Below the pieces are notes generated by a model. The model worked only from the letters and a program-made list of their open reading frames with translations, did no database searches and was not told where the DNA came from. Position numbers and translations under genes: made by a program. Source: Bacillota bacterium (GTDB lineage Bacteria; Bacillota_E; Sulfobacillia; Sulfobacillales; Sulfobacillaceae). From it: 11,451 nt of DNA. This document shows, in pieces, positions 1-7,305 of the stretch (its first letter is position 1; the number at the start of each line of letters is the position of its first letter). The stretch is taken from assembly GCA_021820645.1 (NCBI GenBank), contig JAKADJ010000048.1, positions 1-11,451 of the forward strand, given 5' to 3'.

Positions 1-2
1 TC

Positions 3-194
3 GAAAAAAATCTCGCCGAACGCCTGTGGGCCCTGTTCGAGGAACTCCTGGAGGCGGTCCTTCGCTCCATGGCCGGGTCGGGCGCGGTCGACCTCTCGCA
101 ATTCAAACAGTCACCCGACTATGCCGCTCTCAAGGCCCTGTTCGAGGAGTCATTCTTGGGTCATCAGTTACAAGCCCTCGATAAGACCGCTTAA
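3..194 (+). CDS. 3' end of an unrecognised protein (partial)
   Basis: An open frame runs from the window edge to a TAA at 192-194 and encodes the last 63 residues of a protein whose start lies outside the window. The tail reads like a helical, leucine- and glutamate-rich segment (for example LWALFEELLEAVLRSM, then DYAALKALFEESFLG) with an amphipathic heptad look. There is no membrane segment and no motif I recognise. Codon choice is GC-rich and normal, and the frame ends cleanly before a 161-base gap, so I take it as real coding sequence. Its function cannot be judged from this fragment. Confidence 0.65.
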   Translation, partial: EKNLAERLWALFEELLEAVLRSMAGSGAVDLSQFKQSPDYAALKALFEESFLGHQLQALDKTA

Positions 195-355
195 ACCGCA
201 GAAGTGGAAACCGGCGACAACGTGAGGGCTAGCACGCATTCGCGGTATCTCCCCGGGCGACAAAACCGGATGTTGGCGGGGTGCGAAACTCAAGAATTCA
301 AAATGGTTGGGCCGGGAAGTCGTTTGCGTAAAGACCAAAAAAGGAGACTGGGGTA
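195..355. other. Intergenic region before the TM2 gene
   Basis: This 161-base gap holds a CCCCG/CGGGG inverted repeat (about 246-280) with a long loop and no T-run, so it is not a convincing terminator. A strong ribosome binding site, AAGGAG at 341-346, lies 9 bases before the ATG at 356. I see no good -35/-10 pair. Confidence 0.4.
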
Positions 356-688
356 ATGCGTAATAGGATTGTGGCGGGCCTATTCGGTATCTTCTTAGGC
401 GGATTCGGGATTCACAAATTTTACTTGGGTAAGATTGGTCAAGGCATTTTCTACATCGTGTTTTCTTGGACCCTGATTCCAAGCTTTATTGGATTTATCG
501 AAGGCATTATTTATTTGTCGATGTCCGAGGAGTCGTTTAACCAGAAATATAATCGGGCGCTGACCGCCAAGATGACGGCTCAAACGGCGCTGAGCCAACT
601 GTCGGAATTGAAAACCCTGATGGATAATGGCGTCATTACCCCGGCCGAATACGAAGAACGGCGTGAGCGCATGGTACAACAAATCTAG
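356..688 (+). CDS. TM2 domain membrane protein with C-terminal SHOCT domain
   Basis: This 110-residue protein has a TM2 domain at about residues 3-55: a hydrophobic segment with the family pattern FLGGFGIHKFYLGK, a short turn, then a second hydrophobic segment. The last 30 or so residues match the SHOCT short C-terminal domain (LSELKTLMDNGVITPAEYEERR), which is often fused to membrane or secreted proteins and thought to mediate oligomerisation. Function is unknown in both families. It should be an inner-membrane protein with two passes and a cytoplasmic tail. AAGGAG 9 bases before the ATG fixes the start. It converges on the MFS gene with 31 bases between the stops and no clear terminator. 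Domain recognition is by eye. Confidence 0.88.
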   Translation: MRNRIVAGLFGIFLGGFGIHKFYLGKIGQGIFYIVFSWTLIPSFIGFIEGIIYLSMSEESFNQKYNRALTAKMTAQTALSQLSELKTLMDNGVITPAEYEERRERMVQQI

Positions 689-719
689 CTAGATGGATTC
701 TCACCTGACAGTCCGGGTT

Positions 720-1991
720 TTAGACGTCCTCAGCCACTTTGGTACCCTTTGGTCCAGGGACCCTGGAAAGATTTAACGAACGCAAGGGACGGATTAAAAG
801 CGCGAGAGTCATGCAGCAACCGAGTAAGACCGCGGCGCCTCCATAACTCGCCCGCGCGCCTATCCCGTCTCCGATCCAGCCTACCATCCCGTAGGTGATG
901 GGTATGGCAAAACCCGTAATCATCATCGTAATCGACGAGACCCGCCCGCGCATCGCTGTTGGCACGAGGCGCTGGTGCATGGTAGCCGCCGGCACGTTCG
1001 CCAGAACGACACCCGCTCCGAAAAGCAGGTTCCCGGAATTAGCGACGACAAGATTAGGAGCCCATGCAACGACGGCCATTGCCAGAGCCTCCAGGCCTAG
1101 CGCCCCACAAAACACCATTCCCACTCGATGGATGGACATACTGCCAATGACCAACCCGCCGATAATAATACCCACACCAATCGCCGCGTCAAAAACGCCC
1201 AGGGCCAGAGCATTACTATGGAGGGTGGTGCGAATCAGCATCGGGGCCAAGACATTTGCGGGGCCTAAGGCCACGTTGCTTAACATGCCAATGATGGTTA
1301 GGGCTAAGATAGCCGGGTGGGCTCGGAGCCATCGCCATCCTTCGGCCAGCTCGCGCTGTCCGGAAGCTTTTGGGGTGTCGGCACGTGTGTTGACGGGCAG
1401 GGGCCGATATGCGATCCGCGCGGTGCAAAATGCCCCCACCAAGTACATCACCGCGTCAAAACCAATCGCGGGAATGGGTCCCAGCGTGGCCATGACCAAC
1501 CCTCCGCCGATCGAACCCACCAGTCGGGCTCCTTGGCGTGAACTACTAAAGAGCGAGTTGGCACTGAGCAGTTGATCGGGGGGCAGGAGATCCGGGAACA
1601 GACCGGATCGGGCTGGGGCATAGATGACGTTCGTGGTTTCAAGGAGTGCCGTGATGAGATAAAGCGGCCACAGAACCTTCATGCCCCCTAGAAGCAGGAT
1701 AGCCAAGACGAGAGCCAAGATCGCCTGGGATAGATTGGCCCACTGCATCATCCGCCGCCGATTCCAGCGGTCTGCTAGGACGCCGCACCAGGGCCCAATC
1801 AGGACCGTAGGCAAAAATGCCACGACGGACATGATGCCGGTAGCGAGTCCCGACCCGGTGCGCACGTAGATGAGCCACATCATGGCGATCCAAAAGAAAA
1901 AGTCGCCAAAGCTGGTCGCCGTTTCACCGACCCAGAGGCGCTGTATATCCGGATGCTGGCGGACCAAATTCCACAAGGCCTTGGGGTTCAT
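720..1991 (-). CDS. MFS transporter, probable drug or solute exporter
   Basis: This 423-residue polytopic protein belongs to the major facilitator superfamily, in the group with enterobactin- and macrolide-efflux-like exporters (MFS_3). The hydrophobic segments fit about 12 membrane spans. The loop between spans 2 and 3 carries the MFS signature motif A, G-V-L-A-D-R-W-N-R-R-R at residues 70-80. A second-half sequence, PTAMRGRVSSI, is typical of this group. Length is normal. The start is set by GGAGGG (1998-2003, - strand) six bases before the ATG. The gene is transcribed away from the ABC/two-component operon, so the two may share the AT-rich control region between them. Its direction (proton-driven export) is inferred from family resemblance, and the substrate cannot be read from sequence. 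Confidence 0.88.
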   Translation of the reverse strand: MNPKALWNLVRQHPDIQRLWVGETATSFGDFFFWIAMMWLIYVRTGSGLATGIMSVVAFLPTVLIGPWCGVLADRWNRRRMMQWANLSQAILALVLAILLLGGMKVLWPLYLITALLETTNVIYAPARSGLFPDLLPPDQLLSANSLFSSSRQGARLVGSIGGGLVMATLGPIPAIGFDAVMYLVGAFCTARIAYRPLPVNTRADTPKASGQRELAEGWRWLRAHPAILALTIIGMLSNVALGPANVLAPMLIRTTLHSNALALGVFDAAIGVGIIIGGLVIGSMSIHRVGMVFCGALGLEALAMAVVAWAPNLVVANSGNLLFGAGVVLANVPAATMHQRLVPTAMRGRVSSITMMITGFAIPITYGMVGWIGDGIGARASYGGAAVLLGCCMTLALLIRPLRSLNLSRVPGPKGTKVAEDV

Positions 1992-2014
1992 GAAAAACCC
2001 TCCACAGTTTGTAA

Positions 2015-2042
2015 ATTATACTCAAATGTTATACGAAGTTAA
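2015..2042 (-). promoter_or_regulatory. Candidate promoter of the MFS gene
   Basis: Reading the - strand, a perfect -10 box TATAAT (2020-2015) is preceded by TTAACT (2042-2037) with a 16-base spacer. Transcription would begin near 2008, giving a leader of under 20 bases that still contains the ribosome binding site at 1998-2003. The -35 matches the consensus at 4 of 6 positions. Supported by pattern only. Confidence 0.4.
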
Positions 2043-2104
2043 TGTATTGATCAAGATATTGTAGATGTTGCACATAAGTAAACGTTTCTGCAAGAATATG
2101 ACAT

Positions 2105-2163
2105 TTGTCACCGAGACTTAATGAGCGATGTGACTATTAGGAAAATACATCGATGGCTACAAT
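2105..2163 (+). promoter_or_regulatory. Candidate operator and -10 box for the ABC/two-component operon
   Basis: A TACAAT (2158-2163) fits a -10 box about 30 bases before the ATPase start, but its -35 (TATTAG, 2135-2140) is poor. Just upstream is an inverted repeat, GTCAC (2107-2111) and GTGAC (2130-2134), with centres 23 bp apart or about two helical turns. A weak -35 with an upstream dyad is what an activator-dependent promoter looks like, so the response regulator of the operon is the obvious candidate binder. This is inference. Confidence 0.3.
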
Positions 2164-2193
2164 CAAGCACGTAGGGGAGAGGAGAGGTGACAT

Positions 2194-2883
2194 ATGTCTG
2201 GCCCCGTGGGGTTATTTTGCCAAGGACTAACGAAGCGGTATGGTACCGAAGAGGCCCTGATGGATGTTTCGTTTAGCTGTGAGATGGGTGAGGCGGTTGC
2301 CTTGTTAGGCCCTAACGGCGCGGGGAAATCGACATTGATTAATCTCTGCCTGGGTCTCTTAACTCCTACGGCGGGAAGCGTGAGAGTGAGCGGCGATCTA
2401 CCGCGCGAGGCCATCCGGCTCGGGAAATGCGGTATCATGCTGCAACGGTCCCATTTACCGAAAAATGCGACGCCTCGGGAGTTGGTGTGCTTTCAAAGAG
2501 CCTTATACGCCGACCCCTTGCCCCTTGGTGTGATCCGGGAGACATCGGGTATTGAGGATTTTTATCTGCGGCGTATCGATCGGCTTTCCGGGGGACAAGT
2601 CCGCCGGGTTGAGTTTGCCATGGCCATTGCGGGCAATCCGGCAATGCTTTTTTTGGATGAGCCCACCGAGGGGATGGATGTGGAAAGCCGCCAGGAATTT
2701 TGGTCGCGCCTGGGGCACTTGAAGAGTCGGGGCACTGCTATCATTTTTGCGAGTCATGATTTGTCCGAAACCGATCAGTATGCGGATCGAATCCTATTGC
2801 TGGCCCAGGGGCGGCGGGTGGCGTTTGACATGCCCCAAGTGCTGAAGCAACGCCTGGCATTGCCGCGCATCCGCTTCGTTTGA
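2194..2883 (+). CDS. ABC transporter ATP-binding protein, interrupted at its C-terminus
   Basis: This is the nucleotide-binding subunit of an ABC-2 exporter. The ABC domain is complete: Walker A GPNGAGKST (residues 39-47), Q-loop glutamine in IMLQRS (about 84), signature LSGGQ (131-135), Walker B MLFLDEP (151-157) and H-loop histidine in SHDL (188). Start: ATG preceded by AGGAGAGGTGA-type sequence at 2180-2190. The frame stops at 229 residues (TGA 2881-2883), whereas DrrA/CcmA-like ATPases run to about 300 and end in a small regulatory domain. That missing tail is encoded in the next frame (2880-3101). The subunit therefore appears split by a one-base frame change, and the ATP-hydrolysing core is intact. 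It is the first gene of the operon with permease, kinase and regulator. Confidence 0.9.
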   Translation: MSGPVGLFCQGLTKRYGTEEALMDVSFSCEMGEAVALLGPNGAGKSTLINLCLGLLTPTAGSVRVSGDLPREAIRLGKCGIMLQRSHLPKNATPRELVCFQRALYADPLPLGVIRETSGIEDFYLRRIDRLSGGQVRRVEFAMAIAGNPAMLFLDEPTEGMDVESRQEFWSRLGHLKSRGTAIIFASHDLSETDQYADRILLLAQGRRVAFDMPQVLKQRLALPRIRFV

Positions 2884-3101
2884 GACAATCGGTCCCGGTC
2901 GAGACCCTACGGACACGCTTAGGTTGTCGTGTTGAAGTGCGCGATGGGACGTATCTCGCGTTCACTGAGGCGCCGGATGAAACCTTACGCGCCATCATTG
3001 GTTTGGAACAGGAGGCTTACCACGTGCGGACCGAGGAATCGGGCTTGGACGAGGTTTTTAGCGAGTTAACTCGGGTTACCGAAGGAGGGGTTTTGCGATG
3101 A
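2880..3101 (+). CDS. C-terminal domain of the ABC ATPase in the -1 frame
   Basis: This 73-residue frame begins at a TTG that overlaps the ATPase stop codon (TTGA) and ends at a TGA overlapping the permease ATG. Its sequence is the usual tail of DrrA-type ATPases: LRTRLGCRVEVRDG, then ATLRA-like DETLRAIIG, then the closing ESGLDEVFSELTR, which corresponds to the family's LEEVFLxLT ending. Joined to the previous frame with one extra T, it gives a continuous protein of about 302 residues, the expected length. No convincing ribosome binding site precedes the TTG, so separate translation would need coupled re-initiation. Most likely it is one gene broken by loss of a T in a T-run, either in the genome or in the sequencing. 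Confidence 0.75.
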   Translation: MRQSVPVETLRTRLGCRVEVRDGTYLAFTEAPDETLRAIIGLEQEAYHVRTEESGLDEVFSELTRVTEGGVLR

Positions 3102-3847
3102 ATAAACTACTGGCGATGGTCCGATTGGAGTTCAAAAGAACTTTGCGGAATAGACAATTCCTTCTCTTCAGCTTGATCTTTCCGGTCGGATTTTACATGC
3201 TTTATACGAGGTTATATCCGGCTAGTGGTCAATATGAGGGGACCAATTGGGCTGCCTATTATATGATCTCAATGTCGGCCTTTGGGGCGATTGCCATGAT
3301 GCTGAACACCACCGGGACCCGGGTTGCGATCGAGCGAGAGACAGGTTGGCCGCTCTACTTGGCCGCTAGTCCGCTCTCAGCGTGGAGTTATATTAGCGCC
3401 AAGATTGTGGTAGCCATGGTCACCACATTAGCGGGCATTGCGATTGTCTTCTTGGTAGCGGTGGGGTTCAACCACGTGACGTTGCCCCTACACATTTGGG
3501 TTACGGCGGGGGCCGAGCTCTGGCTGGGCTCGATCCCGTTCGCCGCTATCGGCCTGTTTCTCGCCTATGCACTGGGGCCCAGTAGCGTGGGGTTGGGAGT
3601 GACCCTGGTCTACCTGGCCGGATCATTTTTGGGCGGCCTATGGATTCCGTTACGAGTGCTACCGGCTACGTTCAGGACCATTGCGCGCACCTTGCCGACG
3701 TATCACGATGCCGCACTAGCTTGGACTACACTGCAAGGCGGAAATTTTTCATGGGGACATCCGTTAGTGCTAGCAGCTTACACCGTAGGATTTGGTGTGC
3801 TCGCCGGCTGGCTCTTTATCCATCAGAAAGGATTTGGGCATGACTAG
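3098..3847 (+). CDS. ABC-2 type transporter permease
   Basis: This 249-residue integral membrane protein has about six hydrophobic segments after a basic cytoplasmic N-terminus (VRLEFKRTLRNRQ), the layout of ABC-2/DrrB-like permeases. A late segment GGLWIPLRVLP followed by ARTLPTYH resembles the family's conserved loop before the last span. The ATG overlaps the previous TGA (ATGA) and has AAGGAGGGG at 3082-3090 in front, so translation is coupled to the ATPase frame. It should form the pore of a homodimeric exporter with the ATPase. The presence of a sensor kinase in the same operon suggests export of, or protection from, a membrane-active compound or peptide, but the substrate is unknown. 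Confidence 0.88.
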   Translation: MNKLLAMVRLEFKRTLRNRQFLLFSLIFPVGFYMLYTRLYPASGQYEGTNWAAYYMISMSAFGAIAMMLNTTGTRVAIERETGWPLYLAASPLSAWSYISAKIVVAMVTTLAGIAIVFLVAVGFNHVTLPLHIWVTAGAELWLGSIPFAAIGLFLAYALGPSSVGLGVTLVYLAGSFLGGLWIPLRVLPATFRTIARTLPTYHDAALAWTTLQGGNFSWGHPLVLAAYTVGFGVLAGWLFIHQKGFGHD

Positions 3848-4955
3848 CTCGACTCTTCACCAGGACACGATGATCCGTTGGCGCCAAAGAGCGCCCTGGT
3901 TCTCCGTGCTCTGGCTTTTTTATCTGGCTTACCCCATTGACCAGCTATTTTTTAGTCCGCAGATGACGGCCCTGCAACGGTGGGAGGGCACAATGGGGTC
4001 CCTTGTGTTTATCGTGGTGTATCTGGCTTTTTATTTCCGGAATCGGCTTCCATCCATGCGGGTGATTCTTTTGACCGCGGCGTTGTTTTCGGGGTTAGGG
4101 GTCTATCTTTCCTGGGCTGTCAATGAAAATTTCTATTGTTTTTTTATCTATGCCGGAGTGGTATTGGCGGCGCTGGATGACCTCCGAGGGTTTTTCGGTG
4201 TGGTCGGCGCGGACCTGGCGGTGGAGATCGCGACGCTCATCTTTCGTGGGATAACCTGGCAAAGCACAGCATTGATCGTGATGCCGACCGTGTTGATAAG
4301 TTTCGTGATGTATGGATTTTATCGATTCATCGCCGTCACGGCGCAGCTCGGTCAAGCTGAGTCGGAGATCCGTCGCTTGACGGAAGCCGAAACCCGCATG
4401 CGCATCACCCAAGATATGCACGACGTGCTGGGGCAGTCGTTGGCTTCCATTGTGTTACGCGCTGACCTTGCCGCCAGGACACCCGATACCGGTCGCAACG
4501 AAGTCCAAGCCATCGGCGAACTGGCGCGCCAAGCTTTGGCGGAATTGCGCCACGTGGTGCAAGGAACTCACCACCTTTCTTTGGCCGATGCCATCAGCCA
4601 GGCTCATTTGGCACTCGAAGCCGCAGAGGTGGCCGCAGAAATGCCGGATCCGTTGCCGGTGATCGAGGGTGCCAGCGACACCGTGTTAGCGTATGTGTTA
4701 CGGGAGTCCGTCACTAATGTGATCCGTCATAGCCAGGCTCAACGATGCCTCATCCAGGTGATCCCAAGTCCGGGACAGATCTTGATGAGCATCGAAGACG
4801 ACGGGGTGGGCCCTATCTCGCCGGATTCCCGAGGGACTGGTTTGCGAGGGATTATGCACCGGGTTGAGGCGATTGGAGGGTACGTGGAAATGGGTATCTC
4901 AGAACATTTTGGGGGCTGGCGAATTCAGGCGTGTATCCCCGAACACGTCTCGTGA
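3840..4955 (+). CDS. Sensor histidine kinase, DesK/NarL-partner type (HisKA_3)
   Basis: This 371-residue membrane kinase has several hydrophobic segments in residues 20-165 with very short external loops, then a coiled stretch (about 168-185). A HisKA_3 dimerisation domain follows, with phospho-acceptor H194 in RITQDMHDVLGQSL. The ATPase domain shows the N-box asparagine N293 in RESVTNVIRHSQA, DDGVGP, and the glycine-rich GTGLRGIMHRVEAIGG. I chose the ATG at 3840, which overlaps the permease stop region and sits 7 bases after GAAAGGA; an in-frame ATG at 3792 would lie deep inside the permease gene. Lack of a large extracellular domain is typical of kinases that sense within the membrane or through a partner ABC transporter. 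Its partner is the next gene. Confidence 0.9.
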   Translation: MTSSTLHQDTMIRWRQRAPWFSVLWLFYLAYPIDQLFFSPQMTALQRWEGTMGSLVFIVVYLAFYFRNRLPSMRVILLTAALFSGLGVYLSWAVNENFYCFFIYAGVVLAALDDLRGFFGVVGADLAVEIATLIFRGITWQSTALIVMPTVLISFVMYGFYRFIAVTAQLGQAESEIRRLTEAETRMRITQDMHDVLGQSLASIVLRADLAARTPDTGRNEVQAIGELARQALAELRHVVQGTHHLSLADAISQAHLALEAAEVAAEMPDPLPVIEGASDTVLAYVLRESVTNVIRHSQAQRCLIQVIPSPGQILMSIEDDGVGPISPDSRGTGLRGIMHRVEAIGGYVEMGISEHFGGWRIQACIPEHVS

Positions 4956-5557
4956 TGCGGATTGTGATTGCCGAAGACCAGGCTCTGGTCCGCGATGCGC
5001 TGGCGCGACTCCTCGCGCTCGAACCCGACATCGAGGTGGTGGCCGAGGTTGGCGATGGGAAGACGTTACTTCAGGTTGTGGCCCAAATCCAGCCAGACCT
5101 CTGCCTCATTGATGTTGAAATGCCGGGCATGAATGGCATCCAGGCCGGATCGGCTCTACATCGACAATATCCGGATCTGCTCCTGGTGATGTTGACGACA
5201 TTTGGGAAACCGGGCTACCTGCAACAGGCTTTGGAGGCCGGTGCGCGAGGATTCCTCTTGAAGGATCGTCCAGTGGCCGAATTAGCCATCCAATTGCGTC
5301 AGATTCGAGCGGGTAAGCGGGTTATCGATCCGGAGCTCGCCGTGAATGCTCTCACCGAGGGCATGAATCCTCTATCGCCGCGTGAAGTGGAGATACTGCG
5401 GGCAGCTGCCAATTATGATTCCATTGAGAGAGTGGCGCGCTCCCTCTCGCTTAGCCCCGGCACGGTCCGAAACTACCTTTCACTCATCATCCAGAAACTT
5501 AGGGTGAGTAATCGGGCACAGGCTATTGCCAAGGCCCGGTCCATGGGCTGGCTTTGA
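4955..5557 (+). CDS. Response regulator, NarL/LuxR family (DesR-like)
   Basis: This 200-residue two-domain regulator begins with a receiver domain (1 to about 118). It shows acidic pocket E7-D8, phospho-acceptor D53 in CLIDVEMPG, T81 and K103 (FLLKD). It ends with a LuxR-type helix-turn-helix (about 135-198, LSPREVEILRAAANYDSIERVARSLSLSPGTVR, written here in two overlapping parts: LSPREVEILRAA and SIERVARSLSLSPGTVR). The ATG overlaps the kinase stop (TGATG); a GTG at 4952 is an alternative. No strong ribosome binding site is visible, consistent with coupling to the kinase. It presumably receives phosphate from H194 of the kinase and activates the operon, perhaps through the dyad near 2107-2134. 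DNA target and autoregulation are inference. Confidence 0.9.
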   Translation: MRIVIAEDQALVRDALARLLALEPDIEVVAEVGDGKTLLQVVAQIQPDLCLIDVEMPGMNGIQAGSALHRQYPDLLLVMLTTFGKPGYLQQALEAGARGFLLKDRPVAELAIQLRQIRAGKRVIDPELAVNALTEGMNPLSPREVEILRAAANYDSIERVARSLSLSPGTVRNYLSLIIQKLRVSNRAQAIAKARSMGWL

Positions 5558-5673
5558 CTCCGAGTTTGGGGATTCGGCTTTACAGTGTCGAGGACGAACG
5601 CTATGGTTGAGGAGTGTGGGCGTGGGCCCATAGGGAACACCGAATTTTAGTGAAAATAGGGAGGGCATGGTTC

Positions 5674-6129
5674 ATGCCATTTGGATTTGGAGGCAATAAT
5701 CCGTTGACGTCCATGGATGACGTCGTGAAGGAACTTAATGGATTACAACAACATCAAGCTGGTGCCGCCACCAGTAATCTATCGGCGATGGATTTTTGGC
5801 TAATTACCGACAGCGGTTACCGCCCATTAGGCTTCGTGTTAGGTAATAGTGTGATGAGCATGGGCATTAGTGGCGGCATTGCCACAGCATTTAAGGGATT
5901 GCAGCGGGGCGAGTTAAGCCAATTGACCCAACTTATGTATACGGCGCGAGAATTGTCCTTACAACGCATGAAGGCGGAAGCCGATGCCTTACATGCCGAT
6001 GCCGTCGTCAATGTGAGCATCGAGATTATCCATCGCTCGGAAGATGTCATGGAAGTCGTGGCAACTGGCACCGCCGTGCAAAAAGTCGCAGAGCCCTCGG
6101 GACGTGCGGTGACACTTCAGGTTAAGTGA
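5674..6129 (+). CDS. YbjQ/DUF74 (PF01906-like) domain protein
   Basis: The start is taken at 5674, where GGGAGGG (5659-5665) lies 8 bases upstream; a longer in-frame start at 5614 has no such site. The resulting 151-residue protein has a glycine-rich, polar N-terminus of about 45 residues, then a domain matching YbjQ/DUF74. The matching elements are GFVLGNSVMS, a central GELSQLTQL segment, the helix ELSLQRMKAEADALHADAVV and the ending VMEVVATGTAV. These families form compact oligomers of unknown role, once suggested to bind heavy metals. Typical members are about 105 residues, so the N-terminal extension is extra. No signal peptide is visible. It lies 116 bases after the regulator gene and so may have its own promoter. 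Confidence 0.8.
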   Translation: MPFGFGGNNPLTSMDDVVKELNGLQQHQAGAATSNLSAMDFWLITDSGYRPLGFVLGNSVMSMGISGGIATAFKGLQRGELSQLTQLMYTARELSLQRMKAEADALHADAVVNVSIEIIHRSEDVMEVVATGTAVQKVAEPSGRAVTLQVK

Positions 6130-6157
6130 CACTCGCCCGCTGAGGATGGGCTCACGA

Positions 6158-7117
6158 ATGGAAAAACGCAACATGGGGGGATTTGCCGTCGCAAGAGAAT
6201 GGGAAGCAGACATTGCGGTACCGCCAGAGTTGGTGGACCATCTACTCGCGACGCAATTTCCTGAGCTGGCGCAGCCCCCACCGGTCGCCTTGATGGGCGA
6301 AGGATGGGATAATTGGGTGTACGCCTCAGGTTGCCGGCTGTTTAGATTTCCTCGGCGCCGGGTGGCGGTTCCGCTGATCCAACGTGAAATTGCGGTACTC
6401 CCTCACCTGGTGAGCCGGGTTCCTTTGCCGATTCCCGAGCCGCGCTGGATCGGGTCCCCAAGTGACAGCTATCCCTATCCCTTCTTTGGCTATGTGTCCG
6501 TTCCCGGGACCCCGGTGGCGCATCATCGGCTCTCGGCGGCACACCGTTGTCAATCGGCGGTACCGTTGGCTCAGTTTCTAAAGCGGTTACATACGATATC
6601 GGCTGAACAAGGGATGGTTTTCGGAGCTGGGATCCCCACATTGGCCCGCTTAGACATTCGGATGCGCCTACCGAGATTTTATCAGTGGCTTGAAACCGCG
6701 AGCCAAAATGGCTTAGTCACCGACCGAGCCCCATTCCTACGGGAGGCCAGGGCCATTGAGGAATGCCCCGTAACCTTAATCGATCCGCGTGTGGTGCACG
6801 GGGATCTTAACTTCAAAAATGTGCTGGTGGATGCAAAAGGATTAATATCGGGCATCATCGACTGGGGGGATTGCCACGTGGGGCTCCCAGCCATCGACTT
6901 AATGTTTCCGATTGGATTCCTGACGCCACCTGGACAGCAAATCTTTCGGGATGCGTATGGGCCGATCGATCCGAAGACGTGGCGTTTGGCGCGATTTCTG
7001 GCCGTGTATGTAAATCTCATTATTTTGGTGTCGGCCTACGCGTTGGGTCACGCCGAGGATATCCGGGAAGCACGATGGGAGCTGGCCAATATTTTTTCAA
7101 CGACGATCGTCGACTGA
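6158..7117 (+). CDS. APH-fold phosphotransferase (aminoglycoside/macrolide kinase family)
   Basis: This protein of about 319 residues has the aminoglycoside phosphotransferase fold. The early GEGWDNWVY segment is the nucleotide-binding loop, followed by RFPRR and an EIAVLP helix. The catalytic loop reads VVHGDLNFKNVLVD, with base D216 and N221. The metal-binding motif is IIDWGD (D235). Members phosphorylate small molecules such as aminoglycosides or macrolides, but many act on metabolites or have no known substrate. The start is uncertain: GAGG at 6142-6145 touches the ATG at 6146, leaving no spacer, but lies 12 bases before the ATG at 6158, which I prefer (the longer version adds four residues). 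It lies 28 bases after the YbjQ-type gene, so the two may be co-transcribed. Actual resistance activity is not shown. Confidence 0.82.
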   Translation: MEKRNMGGFAVAREWEADIAVPPELVDHLLATQFPELAQPPPVALMGEGWDNWVYASGCRLFRFPRRRVAVPLIQREIAVLPHLVSRVPLPIPEPRWIGSPSDSYPYPFFGYVSVPGTPVAHHRLSAAHRCQSAVPLAQFLKRLHTISAEQGMVFGAGIPTLARLDIRMRLPRFYQWLETASQNGLVTDRAPFLREARAIEECPVTLIDPRVVHGDLNFKNVLVDAKGLISGIIDWGDCHVGLPAIDLMFPIGFLTPPGQQIFRDAYGPIDPKTWRLARFLAVYVNLIILVSAYALGHAEDIREARWELANIFSTTIVD

Positions 7118-7305
7118 TGCGGGCAGGCATGGCCGCGAACCACGGCCGGTCCTTGTACCAGGTCTGATCACCATTGTTAGTCTGGCGGGCATAAAAGCCC
7201 CCGACGTTATTTTCCTGGGGTCGGCAGGAGTCCCGACCAGAAACCGCGAAAAGTTCGTAACAGATCAACAGTGAAGGGCGGTTCCCCGTCCGCAAGGAGG
7301 AACGT
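7118..7305 (+). other. Possible structured leader before oligopeptidase B
   Basis: This 188-base gap holds several potential hairpins. GGGC/GCCC (7187-7190 with 7197-7200) is short. GGTCGG (7219-7224) can pair with CCGACC (7233-7238). Its core GTCGG (7220-7224) can instead pair with CCGAC at 7201-7205. The last two structures are mutually exclusive. A GGCCG/CGGCC hairpin lies earlier, near 7131-7147. No T-run terminator follows any of them. The strong ribosome binding site AAGGAGG (7294-7300) closes the region. I recognise no known riboswitch class. Confidence 0.35.

Noticed and set aside
895..1575. 226-residue frame on + opposite the MFS gene
   Set aside because: It mirrors the MFS gene, has no domain sense (Arg/Pro/Ala-rich) and no ribosome binding site.
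5560..5590. Possible terminator after the response regulator (CCGAG/TTCGG)
   Set aside because: The stem has only four good pairs plus a wobble, and just three T residues follow.
7118..7167. Short frame running on after the phosphotransferase
   Set aside because: No ribosome binding site and no recognisable sequence; the region fits an untranslated leader better.
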